A stretch of DNA of 64,000 nucleotides, taken from NCBI RefSeq assembly GCF_964275005.1, contig NC_092692.1:10769643-10833642 (forward strand), read 5' to 3'. Both the position numbers and the translations under genes were made by a program. The notes under the pieces are model-generated. The model had not been told where the DNA came from. It saw only the letters and a list, made by a program, of their open reading frames with translations, and did not search any database. Origin of the DNA: Diadema setosum (taxonomy: Eukaryota > Echinodermata > Echinoidea > Diadematoida > Diadematidae). Below, piece after piece: positions 22,758-33,290 of the stretch; positions within the stretch are counted from its first letter, which is position 1; each line of letters starts with the position of its first letter.

Positions 22758-23300
22758 GACCCCGTTTACAGTGAGCGAAAAGGCCGGGCTTGGCCATGGC
22801 CGAGCCTGGCCTTCATTTCAGTGTAAACGTGCAAAAGGCCAAATGCGGGGCCAAAATTGGCCGCGCATTTGGCCACGCTCTGGAGGTGGTCTTGGCCGCG
22901 GCCGAGCCCAGCCTTTTCTCAGTGTAAACGCAAACTGGGCCAAATGCGGTACCAAATTTAGTCTGGCTTCCAGACCCTCTGCCTGTACTATTTCGCTATT
23001 CAGGATATAAACCCCCTCAATGTCGAAAACTAGTATAGTTTAAGGTGGTTTTGTCCTGCAAAGGATTTTTCCTTCGGCAAAGGCCTTTGCCGAACGGCGA
23101 CTTCCTCACCACGGAATCCAGTTGGCAAAGGGTCTGGAAACCAAACTATGCCAAATTGCGTTTGTTTACAAGCACAGCGCCACTACGACAAAATATTGAA
23201 AGGTTTGAATTAAAAGCCCGGGCCGAGCCCGGCACTGTAAACAGACAGAATTGCGGGGCTCGGCCGCAGCTCGGCCCAGCCCCGCACTGTAAACAGGGTC
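22758..23300. mobile_element. Harbinger-like MITE (543 bp)
   Basis: Ends GACCCCGTTTACAGTG and CACTGTAAACAGGGTC, flanked by TTA on both sides (22755-22757 and 23301-23303). A 3-bp TTA/TAA target is the mark of PIF/Harbinger. The interior is GC-rich with many GGCC words and further GTGTAAAC motifs. It lies 3' of the Chibby gene. Confidence 0.7.
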
Positions 23301-23459
23301 TTATACCGACATCGATTAATGTGGAGGTTACTGTACAGTGTACCTCATCAAGTTTTGAGTAAGTATGTACCTGATTATGGGTGCTTCTCAGTCTTGGTAT
23401 GGTATTCTCATGCAACATAGACAACTATATCAATCCACATGAAATTAAAAAAGAAAATA

Positions 23460-23645
23460 CAGTGGACTCCCGTTATAACGAAGTCCTCGGGACCGGCAGT
23501 TTTCTTTCGTTATAACGAAATTTCGTTATAACCAAATGAATAAACAATAAAAATACATAGAGTTGATAATGTTGCGGCCCTGAATTTTATTACGTTGTAA
23601 GCGGAATTTCGTTAGAACCGTGTTCGTTATAACGGGAGTGCACTG
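23460..23645. mobile_element. pogo-like MITE, copy 1 (186 bp)
   Basis: Ends CAGTGGACTCCCGTTATAAC and GTTATAACGGGAGTGCACTG, each next to TA. It is similar, inverted, to 38370-38561. Ends with CAGT and TATAACG are typical of pogo/Tigger-type elements. Confidence 0.8.
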
Positions 23646-23686
23646 TAATGTGGATCTTGTAAATGTGCAGTCGCTCTTCACATACT

Positions 23687-23692
23687 TTTATT
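23687..23692 (-). terminator. putative poly(A) signal of the Chibby gene
   Basis: TTTATT on the plus strand reads AATAAA on the minus strand, 445 bases past the stop codon. It is the nearest clear hexamer before the pogo-like MITE at 23460-23645. No transcript evidence is available. Confidence 0.4.
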
Positions 23693-24136
23693 TCTTCTTT
23701 TTTTCCCCCCATAAGGTTGGAGAGTGGCCATCAACTGAATATTCATCTTCTCCCTGTACATGTGTGTAAATTTCATATGCACCCTCACTTTTCTTGTTTC
23801 CTGTATTTTTCACTCCATTCATCTGCCCACATAACAGTGGGGTGGGATTTTACAATAGTGTACAAGACTAAATGCTTTGAGTCTTGGATACAGATGCCAT
23901 ATACAGGCAAAGTGATGCACTGCCAGCAAAATTCTGAAGGCTTGGCTCCAAAATCGATCGGTGCACGCCCAAAGCTGTCCAGCAGCCAACCTCCTAGGAG
24001 GTGGATTTAATTGAGTCTGCGCTCGTAAGACAACATGATGTCCATCTCCTCGTTCTCTCCAGTGGATGGTGTAAGGATGGGGGAGGATCCATGTCAGTAG
24101 GGCGAGGAGAGGAGATAAAGTCCATGGCCATCTTCA

Positions 24137-24238
24137 TCACCTCTTCTGGTTCTTGCTCTTCTTCTTCTGGTTTGATGGGAAGCCATAATCTCCCAGATCC
24201 TTCTCCATGAGGTGCTTCTCTGCAGTGGTTTCTGCCAA
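24137..24238 (-). CDS. CBY1: Chibby exon 3: basic C-terminus
   Basis: The acceptor is TCTGAATAG. It codes LAETTAEKHLMEKDLGDYGF and a lysine-rich end before TGA. It joins in phase 0 to give DM-LAETTAE, aligned with DM-LSESTAE in human Chibby. Confidence 0.88.
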   Translation of the reverse strand: MAETTAEKHLMEKDLGDYGFPSNQKKKSKNQKR

Positions 24239-27182
24239 CTATTCAGAAGACAAGAAACAAGCACAAATCCACAAAGATATAAAAAAAAAGAAAGAAAAGA
24301 TAATATGTACAGATGAAAAGGTAACAAAATATACTTTTAACAAGGAAAAGTAGAAATTACGCGGTGCGTAATATATGTCCCCGCCGGAAGTAGCATTTTG
24401 TAGCCAATGTACAATACAGGTCAAAAATCAAGGTCAAAGGTCAAAGAAGTCAAAGGTCAAAATTCTGTGTAGAAGTTTTGAAGCCCTCACCTAGTGCCAT
24501 CACATAAAACAAACGGAATCGAAATCGGGTTAGAAATGGCGAAGGAGTAGCATTTTGTAGCAAAATGTACAATACAGGTCAAAAATCAAGGTCAAAGGTC
24601 AAAGAAGTCAGAGGTCAAAATTCTGTGTACAAGTTTTGAAGCCCTCACCTAGTGCCATCACATAGAGTAAACGGAATCGAAATCGGGTTAGAAATGGCGA
24701 AGGAGTAGCATTTTGTAGCAAAATGTACATTATAGGTCAAAAATCAAGGTCAATGGTCAAAGAAGTCAAAGGTCAAAATTCCGTGTAGAAGTTTTGAAGT
24801 CCTCACCTAGTGCCATCACATAAAGCAAACGGAATCGAAATCGGGTTAGAAATGGTGAAGGAATAGCATTTTGAAGCAAAATGTACAATATACGTCAAAG
24901 GTCAAGGTCAAAGGTCACAACTGAAATTCTGTGTAGAAGTTTCAAAGCTCCCATGCAGTGCTATCATATAAAGCAAACAGAATCAAAATTGGCTCATAAA
25001 TGACAGAGAAGTAGCAAACTGAACATTTTGATCACACACAGACGCACACAAAGACGGACGGACGGACACACGGACACACACACGTACGGAGCCCGTTTCA
25101 TAGTCCCCTGCTCGAACTCGTTCGGCGGGGACAAAAAAGAGAGACAGAGAGAGAGAAAGAAAAAGTCCCGAGGATAATACTAAATTCACATTATGTATCA
25201 GCCAAGAGTATGTGGCTAAAAAATTAGAGATGATAACATCTCTTCACTATCCCTCAAATGGGTGTTGAATTAAAAGCCAAAATTTGTTGAAATACAGACA
25301 CAGTCAACTTACTGTAAAAGCAGATATTTTCATGTGACTAATTTTTTTGCGCTTGGCTGGATAAGATGAGTTTTGTGTGTTTTTAATTCCCCTGAATCAA
25401 GACATCAACTACTGGAACATAAAAATATTTTATTTTTGCGCTAGTTTCTGGTTGCACGAAATGCGCGAAAATTTCAACACTGCAAAAATTTCCACACTGC
25501 AAAAATTTCCACAGTATTATTATAACACATGTACAATATTCTCACAGACGTGTAGAGATGTCAGTTTATCAATGACCATGGTGGCCAATGAGAACTATGA
25601 GCCGACATATACATACTACGTAACATTTACTTTAAGCGTGTCACAGTTATAACATCTACATCAATTTCCTATAGAGCCTCAACATCTAACATCTAACATT
25701 GACTTGTTATGTAAATGCACAAGATATGTCTTCCCTTTTACATGAATTACGCAGTGAATGCATTTTTTTTTTCTCTTTCACACTTTTGACGGACAAGTAA
25801 TTGTCAAATGTAACATTTCACCTACCATATCAAGGAGAAGTTCAATCTTGAGTTTGAGGAGGTTGTTCTCTTCCGACAGGGACTGGTTCTGCTTTCTCAG
25901 CTTGATGAATTCCCGCTGACTGATGCCACCAGAGGGCCCAGATTCTGACGGCAAAATGACACAAAATACATTGTTGGGATAACCTGGCAGCACACTAAAC
26001 CTACAGACTTTATTACCGAGTCTGAAATACTGGAAACCCTGCCAGCTGATGTCCAGTGTAATGTTCACACTGACACATTCATGAGCAAATTCGTCAATGA
26101 CATCAACATTCCTAAACTCTATGAAATGCTGACAAATAAAAACTAAAGAGAATATTCTCTAGCGAAAAAAAAAAAAATCCCCTAACTTCTAAACCCAGAG
26201 AAAAAATACAAACGTGGCCATCCCCTACATCTTTACATATTACCTTGGTACTGATCAAATACCAAAGCAGATTGTGTTGTCAATATTGAAATTCCTTGTC
26301 AACCAAGAGGTGAAATACAAAATCATAACAAAAGTGTGAAAGTGACCTTAGTGTGCATCCATTGCACCAAGTAGTCGATGTACTCATGCACACTAAAATT
26401 TTCACATTCTCTTCTTGTTCTATTTGAACTACAAAGCATTTGTATTCAGGTCCAATACTATTACTATAGTAATAAAATCTGATAATTTACTTTGTACTTT
26501 ACATGTCACAAACTGCCAGAGCTTTGTGAAATCTTAGATTGAGTGCATGCTTGCAATTAAAAATCAATTCTGAGTATACCCAGAGAAGTCTACTGTACAT
26601 TTAACTGTATCTATTTATGCATGTGTCTATCACATGACGTACATTACATACATGCTCAACTGAGATGTCAAGATCAAGTGGATATCTAGTGTGCTTTATT
26701 TGAAAGGTCTGTGGTTTGATCTCTCCTATTGGATTTTAGGGCCCCACTTTCTCTCTCTCTCCTTTCGTCCTTTAAAACAACAACTATTGGATTTAGCAAG
26801 CATGCCAATGTAACAGTTCTCCACGGAGGCTATGATGACATAATAAGAAGTAGGGTAATGATACATAATATTCATTCAATGACAAGGAGTTTGAAGCTTA
26901 GGACATCTGTGCCAAACGATGAAAAAAAGGGAGGAAGCTAAAGTGCTGATTAGCGAATAAACAGGGAAGGTTTACAATGTTGATTATCTTACCGGCTATC
27001 CACATGCCATTGTCTTCATCAAACTTGAGTTCCTGTCCACCAAGTTTGACCTTTGGCTGGCCATAGGTCATTCCATACTCCTCCTCCCTGATGGAACTCT
27101 CCAGCCGATTCAGATTATTCAGGGAGGCTGACCGACGTGGCGGTGTTTTCTTGGTGTTGAACTTGTTTCCAAGCAAAGGCAT
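24137..27182 (-). CDS. CBY1: Chibby homologue (3 coding exons, 136 aa)
   Basis: Joined exons are 27182-26993, 25944-25826 and 24238-24137, with phases 1 and 0. The product starts MPLLGNKFNTKKTPPRRSAS, close to vertebrate Chibby, whose start has the same order GN-F-KKTPPR-SAS. RRSAS around Ser20 is the Akt/14-3-3 site known in human Chibby. Residues 79-100 form a leucine zipper with leucines exactly seven apart (79, 86, 93, 100) and the family signature EENNLLKLK. Exon 3 gives AETTAEKHLMEKDL and ends in a basic tail KKKSKNQKR, matching the nuclear localisation tail. Known role: Chibby binds beta-catenin and dampens Wnt output, and acts at the distal centriole in ciliogenesis. Human CBY1 has 126 residues. 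Upstream of the ATG an acceptor-like ATTCAAACCAG suggests a 5'UTR exon that I could not place. A polyadenylation hexamer lies about 450 bases downstream. Confidence 0.9.
24376..25133. mobile_element. element with 158-bp internal repeats and DR1-like motifs, in Chibby intron 2
   Basis: Ends TGTCCCCGCCG and CGGCGGGGACA. Inside, a 158-bp unit is repeated four times; each begins near AGGTCAAAGGTCA (24431, 24589, 24747 with changes, 24905). A CACACGGAC-rich stretch precedes the right end. Family unknown. Confidence 0.65.
25826..25944 (-). CDS. CBY1: Chibby exon 2: leucine zipper
   Basis: The acceptor is TGCCGTCAG and the donor GATATG|GTAGGT. It codes the coiled-coil ISQREFIKLRKQNQSLSEEN then NLLKLKIELLLDM, which mediates Chibby dimerisation in vertebrates. 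Confidence 0.9.
26993..27182 (-). CDS. CBY1: Chibby exon 1 (coding)
   Basis: Codes residues 1-63, from MPLLGNKF to GQELKFDEDNGMWIA, with donor AGCCG|GTAAGA. The G-Q-LKF-NG-WIA block is a signature of the Chibby family. Confidence 0.9.
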
Positions 27183-28432
27183 TTTGCCTTTTTGTAAGTC
27201 TGGTTTGAATGACAATGACAGAGAACATTGATGCTGAGCCACTTGTCTCCCCCCCCCCCCCTTTAATAGAATGCCAGTAACACTTGACGGAAGGAGTCAT
27301 TCTTTTTTTGACACAAGATTTAATTTACTCAAACATTAATGTGTTGAGGACAAGTCCTGAGTATACTCTGGCAGGTGCCTATATGGGAAATACACGTCAT
27401 AGCAAATCAGTCCATCCTCAATGGTTTAAAATATGTCAATAGGTGTAGAAAGTTGCTAAATCTCAGAGCTCACCGAGTATGAACTATGATTATTTTACTT
27501 TGTGGTCTTGACAAGTAGTCTTAACCCGCTGAGGACAGACTGATTTTGCTGCAACACGCATTTCCCATAGACTCCTGTCTGAGTATATTGGGGACTCATC
27601 CTCAAGGGGTTAAAGACTATCTACACCACTATACTATGCAATGTAGACAATTTTGTCAACAGGTTTAGCATGTACTAAGATGCATTCAAGATTTCTATTC
27701 AATGTACAAAACTCACTTAGACATTATGGAGTAGCACTAAACGTTTAACAAGCACTTGCCCAAATGCCTGGGGCGAGTGGAAATCAGGAAGGTGTTTTGG
27801 AACAATGAGAGAAAATGTTGCCCATATTGGACAAGCAAATGGGCAAGCAAAAAGTTTGAAGCTGGTGTTCTGTTGACTGTAGAGGTTCTAGTCTATGATT
27901 ACTAAAAGTCGTGAGAGCTAGATATGTACGCTGCGCGCTGCGACTGCTCACATAATGCCACAATCACTGACAATGGACAAAGAAGATTTTGCAGCCCATA
28001 ATTGATAGTTCTGATGTGATAGACTCTAGTCTAGTCGACGTCGATCTCGGCGCTTCCCGAAGACCGATTTGGTTCAAATTTACGTGAGTGATTTTCCGAA
28101 AATAAGCTATCAAGTATATTCTGTGACTTTGGTGCTATATGGGTATGCGGAATTTAAGCTCTCTTCTAATACAGGTGTATCAACAATGAGCATTACCATA
28201 CATTAGCGCCCACTACCTACACAGCTGAACACAGCACAGCGGTGCACCGGTGCTAGTCTAGTGCAGTGGTCTCTAACTAACACAGAATATTACGAGTCGG
28301 ATTATACCACTTGCAACCTGCTAGTACTAGCTGTCTCCAGCTGTCATAGTCGTCGAGAGTTTTCAACGCCAACAATTTAGAGAAAATATAATGACAAATT
28401 TGTTTAAGATGTACATACTACACATTCAGTTC
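27183..28432. other. upstream region of the Chibby gene, no other gene seen
   Basis: Non-coding sequence in which the Chibby promoter and 5'UTR exon should lie. A poly-C run at 27249-27261 and no recognised coding stretch. I could not locate the transcription start. Confidence 0.4.
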
Positions 28433-28616
28433 CAGGGCTGCCAACTCTCACTCATTGAGAGTGAGACTCACTCATTTTGGTCCTTTCTCACTCTAAAACT
28501 TTATTTCATTTGCATGCATTTCTATTGATCTCACTCATTTTGACTCCGAAATTATAGCATTGGCCTATGGGAGTCTCACTCTCAAGTACTAGTAGTTTCC
28601 AATGTTGGCAGCCCTG
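28433..28616. mobile_element. short hAT-like MITE (184 bp)
   Basis: Perfect 13-base ends CAGGGCTGCCAAC and GTTGGCAGCCCTG, flanked by the direct repeat CAGTTC (28427-28432 and 28617-28622). CAGGG-TGCCAAC ends are common in hAT MITEs, though hAT normally makes 8-bp duplications. Internal CTCACTCATTTTG words repeat. Confidence 0.7.
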
Positions 28617-29185
28617 CAGTTCGTCAGTTGCTAGTCAGTTGACGGTATTTTGTCACTTACCTCTCGGTTACCTGACCCCAATCTAGCTTCTAAACGTTAG
28701 ACTCTATCGGTAAGTCAGTCACAGTGTACGCAGAATTTGGTGTACGCGCCAAGCCGTAAGAGGGCGTGACATCCGAGGATTACGCAGATCCTTCTTTCCT
28801 GAAAAATAAATATTAACGTATTACTAGTAGATGAATCATATCATAATACCATGAGCTTACATTCCCACCTTAAAAAAAAAAAAAGTATCGGCTGATAATC
28901 TGACCCCCCCCCCCGAAAAAAAGAAAAACCGCATACATTGTTTCCAATAATTTTGTCATATGAATGAAATCCGGAAAAAAAAAAAACAAACCAAACAAAC
29001 AAACAAACAAGCAAACAAATTTCTGCAACAAGCACGCTGTGTGCGAGGACCGATTCATATCTGTTCAAATGTATACAAATAACTACTCAAAGGGAACGTG
29101 TGTGGAGCTGTCATTAGTATAAAGAGGCATTCTTCACATAATGCTGGGGCTGTCGTGAATAAAATGGTAATTAGGCCCTTATAAC

Positions 29186-29189
<4 letters not shown>

Positions 29190-29242
<53 letters not shown>
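29190..29242. repeat. (TA)n microsatellite
   Basis: About 25 TA units followed by a short CACACA. Confidence 0.95.
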
Positions 29243-29252
<10 letters not shown>

Positions 29253-29837
29253 TATACTGTACCCCCTGTTTTCTCTTTCTCCTTTCTTTACAGTATCATT
29301 GTGGAATATTGTGATTTATAATCGTATTTATTTTTGTATGTAACTGTAATCAATGAAGACATAAATTAAGAAAAAATCCCTAAAACCTATTATCACTTTT
29401 TTTTTTTCAAATTCAAAATGAAAATAATGCCAGAGTATACCCACCACTTGACTAATCAATCAATTTCTGAAATGTAACCAGAAATCACTGTATCATCTGC
29501 ATGTAATCAAACACTCGCCTCTTCCATCGGTAACTTCACAAGTATGATGCGACAATAAAAGGGTATAACAAAACACGTCCCTGGGGCATGCCTTATAGTG
29601 TCACAATGTGAGCGTCAAGGATTTTCGAGCAACCTTGATTCTCGCGTCTGATTCCTGCCTTTTCAAATTGTAGCAATTCGACACATTGATCATTGAGACA
29701 TAAACACATTCATTTCCAGTCGTTGATTCCTCTACGTGCATGGGTCATTCATTCTTTGTTTGTAATTTGCATATACTGGTTCATTTCTAATTACTCCGGC
29801 GTCTGAGCAGACGGTTCACATTCATGTTCGGCAGAAT

Positions 29838-29965
29838 ACGCACCGGGAAATGTACTTAACGTCTCGCCGGGAAATGTGTAAACCTCTAACTTTGCATCAA
29901 CGGGCATGTGGAAACATGACGCCGGGAAATGCATAGGGCCTAAAAACGTTAAATTTTTATGGGAA
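29838..29965. repeat. short irregular repeat of CGGGAAATG
   Basis: Four GGGAAATGTA/C words about 32-60 bases apart (29847, 29869, 29923, 29959), three preceded by CGC or CAC. Otherwise 28640-30520 holds no recognised gene. Confidence 0.4.
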
Positions 29966-30525
29966 ATGTACAAACGCATTCGGCATTTGTGCAAATCATT
30001 ATAGATGGTAGATAAACTCAGTATCAAAGCTGCGCATGAAACTTTTCCATTTTCGGTTTGTTTGTTGTTTTTTTAAACCCCTCGAAAACCCCTTGACGGG
30101 CTTTCACTAAACTTACATGTAGCAGGAAGCATCCCTAGGGCATGTATATAGGGTGATAGTATCTCACTCGGCCCCGGCGGAGGGTGGGGGAGGGTGGAGC
30201 CTCAAAGTTCCCCCTCCACCCCCCCCCCCCCAAATGGATTTATTATCTTATTTAGAACCATACAGAAGAGATACGGATAAGTTTACTTTATGAAGACATC
30301 AATGACTGTATAAGTTTCAAGTTTGCTTATGGCAGGTGGGGGGGGGGGGTGGTGCAAAACTTTCACATTTTCAGCTCCATCTTGAAAACCCTATGAGAGA
30401 TCTTCACCAAACGTGGCAGGTAGTATGTAGCATCGCTATAGGGTAATAAAAACTCATTTTGTTAGAAGGGGCAACAAGTCTTTGGGTGGGGGAGGCTCTT
30501 ATTTTAGATATTGTAAAAAAAAAAA

Positions 30526-30528
<3 letters not shown>

Positions 30529-30570
<42 letters not shown>

Positions 30571-30581
30571 CACACACACAA
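30529..30581. repeat. (CA)n microsatellite
   Basis: About 25 CA units with one CG interruption. Confidence 0.9.
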
Positions 30582-30633
30582 AATCTTCTTTACAACCAGA
30601 AGTGACGGAGACATTTCCCTTCATAGTCCTAAT

Positions 30634-32231
30634 CAGTGGCGTATCTAGGGAAAACGGCGCCCGGGGCAAGCACGAAAATTGCGCCCCTAATTTCTGAAAA
30701 AGTGTTCAACCCCAACACCATCCCGGTAGGGACTTTAAACAAAGTCCACATGATGCTTTTTCAAGCACTTAAAAGGGATCTTTTGAGGGTGATTTAAATG
30801 TAATGAATTTTGATAGATTTTGGCGAGCGAGCGCAGCGAGCGAGCCGAAAATTTTTGTATTTCAGCTTACAAAACATGGAATTCTTGTCATTTTTTGCTT
30901 ACCAAACCTTACAATTCTAATCAAGATATAGTGACGGCCTTATAGATAACGATTTATACCAAAAAACTGAGGACTTTAAAAAATACTCTAAATTAGTGCG
31001 CGCGAGTGAGCTGAAATTTGTTATATATATGTCCTCGTCATCATCACGTATTGTTCTTATCTTTTTTATATAAATTTTGGCGAGCGAGCGCAGCGAGCGA
31101 GCCGAAAATTTTTGTATTTCAGCTTACAAAACATGGAATTCTTGTCATTTTTTGCTTATTAAATCTCACAATTATAGTGACGACCTTATAGATAACGATT
31201 TATACCAACAAACTGAGGACTTGAAGAAATACTCTAAATTAGTACGAGCGAGTGAGCCGAAATTTGTATATTTCTGCGTCATCATTACGTTTTTTTCTTA
31301 TTTTTTTAAATATTTTTTGCGCCCCCTCCCCCGTATGTTCGAAACCGTTGGCGTCCTCTTTTGATCCAATCGGCGATCGCTTCAGAACGAAGGAAATTGC
31401 AGTCGCTGCTCCGTGTAACATTTTTCCTGCTAAATATAAAATGACATGAGTGAACACAATAGACATTATCATTTTGTCCGCGTCATCGTCACGTTTTGTT
31501 CTTGTCTTCTTCTCTTTTTTTTATACAAATTTTGGCGAGCGAGCGCAGCGAGCGAGCCGAAAATTTTTGTATTTCAGCTTACAAATCATGAAACTCTTGT
31601 CATTTTTTGCTCATTAAATCTTACAATTCTAATCAAGATATAGTGACGGCCTTATAGATAACGATCTATACCAACAAAATGAGGACTTGAAAAAAATACT
31701 CTTGATTAGTACGAGCGAGTGAGCCGAAATTTGTATATTTCCGCGTCATCATTACGTTTTGTTGTTATCTTCTTTGATTCGGGGTTTTTGCGCCCCCCCC
31801 GTATGTTCGAAACAGTTGGCGCCTTCTTTTGATCCAAATGGCGATCGCTTCAGAACGAAATTGCAGCCGCTGCTCCGTGAAACATTTTGCCTGCTAAATA
31901 TAAAATGACATGTGAACAGAACATGGAATTATTGTGTGAACACAATAAACATTGTCATTTTGTCCGCGTCATCATCATGTTTTGTTTTTATCTTGTTTGA
32001 TTTGGTTTTCTTCCCCCCCCCCCCCCCAATATTCTCCCTCCCCCCTTCCGGGCGAGGGTTTTTGTTTTGTTTTGGTTTTTTTTTTTTTTTCCTTCTTCTT
32101 CTTCTTCGTTTTTTTTTTCCTTTTTTTTTCTTCTTCTTCTTCGTTTTTTTTTTTTTTCGTTTTTTTTTGCGCCCCAAAGGAGTGGCGCCCGGGGCACGTG
32201 CCCCCCTTGCCCCCCCCTAGATACGCCACTG
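30634..32231. mobile_element. non-autonomous hAT-type element, copy 2
   Basis: Same family and orientation as the 3100-4744 copy, nearly identical in the subrepeats. It is flanked by a perfect 8-bp duplication GTCCTAAT (30626-30633 and 32232-32239). The high similarity of the two copies and the perfect duplications point to recent movement. The T- and C-rich stretch at 32010-32170 gives long meaningless open frames. Confidence 0.9.
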
Positions 32232-32239
32232 GTCCTAAT

Positions 32240-32930
32240 GAACAGCCACGTACAAATCAATTGAGATGATGATGCCGTTAAAACTCATATTTCCCTCAGT
32301 CTCCTCCATGAATAAATCCTCACTGTATTTTTTTTTTTTTTGCTGATGTGTATAGACCGGTTCTGCTATGTATTCAGATTTTATGCATGCTTCGTTCACA
32401 AAAGTTTCCCTTAACAACAACAAAGTTTACCGGAGGCCTGCCCTACCTAGCAACAACTAAGTGAATTCCAGCCTAGCATTAACTTTAAAGGGATAGTACA
32501 GTATTGGTGGAGATGAAAATTGGGCTTTTAACTTTTTGCGAGATACCAAGAAAACACTTGTGATATAGTACAGAGCATACCATTTTAAGAGGAATTCAAA
32601 GTTTATTTGATGAAAATCGGGTTTGAAATGACTGAAACGTCCAAAAACAAAGTAAAACAAAGCGATCGTAATTAAGTGTGGGTCCCACATTTTATTAGAA
32701 TTGCTCTTTTTTTGGATACCTCAGCCATTTCAAAACCAATTTTCATCAAAAAAACGTTGAATTCCCCATAGAATTACATGCTCTTTCATATTTCATAAGA
32801 CGTTTCTCATTATCTCACCAAAAAATGTCAGAAACCTGAAATTAGGTCTCAACCAAAACTGTACAATCCCTTTAATGGAGGGAGCAGGTGAATGGAATGG
32901 TTCGTTACAAGGCTGTAGAAAAAGAGAGAG
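32240..32930 (-). repeat. dispersed repeat interrupted by a TTAA MITE
   Basis: The reverse complement of 32395-32485 plus 32876-32930 matches 36147-36330 (TAACGAACCATTCCATTCAC, CTGCTCCCTCC, TTAGTTGTTGCTA, AAGCATGCATAAAAT). Confidence 0.55.
32489..32871. mobile_element. TTAA hairpin MITE, copy 3, nested in another repeat
   Basis: TTAA at 32485-32488 and 32872-32875. It interrupts a repeat whose uninterrupted inverted relative is at 36147-36330, which gives a pre-insertion reference. Confidence 0.75.
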
Positions 32931-32984
32931 TGGTAGGTATGTAGCATCGCTATAGGGTATGATAACAACTCATTTTGTTAGAAG

Positions 32985-33290
32985 GGGCAATGTCTTTTGT
33001 TAGTCACATTAATATGACAGAAACATGCAAGTTATGCTGAGTCAACAGGAAGGTGAATTCCAATGTCTTTTGTTAAACATTTCAGTACTTTAGCAATGAT
33101 TGACAGATGAGGTCATCTCAAAAATATTAACATTGATTGATTTGGAAGGATTTTTTTTTTTTGTGGGCGTTCCCAAGTAATCTGAAGAAAAATAGAGGAA
33201 AAAAACTCGTAAAAAATATATGAAATGTTTCTAGATATTTGTTTTACCGCAAAAGTGATGTTGAGAGTATCATAAATCAACACTAATCAA
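32985..33290. repeat. dispersed repeat with ACAAAAGACATTGG words
   Basis: Matches 62550-62890 in inverted orientation (TCACTTTTGCGGT, ATATCTAGAAACATT, TTACTTGGGAACGCCCA, CAATCATTGCTAAAGTACTG). From 33290 to 35200 I recognise no gene. Confidence 0.6.

Noticed and set aside
26665-26780. tRNA-like words (AAGTGGATATCTAG and GGTTTGATCTC)
   Set aside because: Could be a decayed SINE head, but the boxes are poor and no body or second copy is seen.
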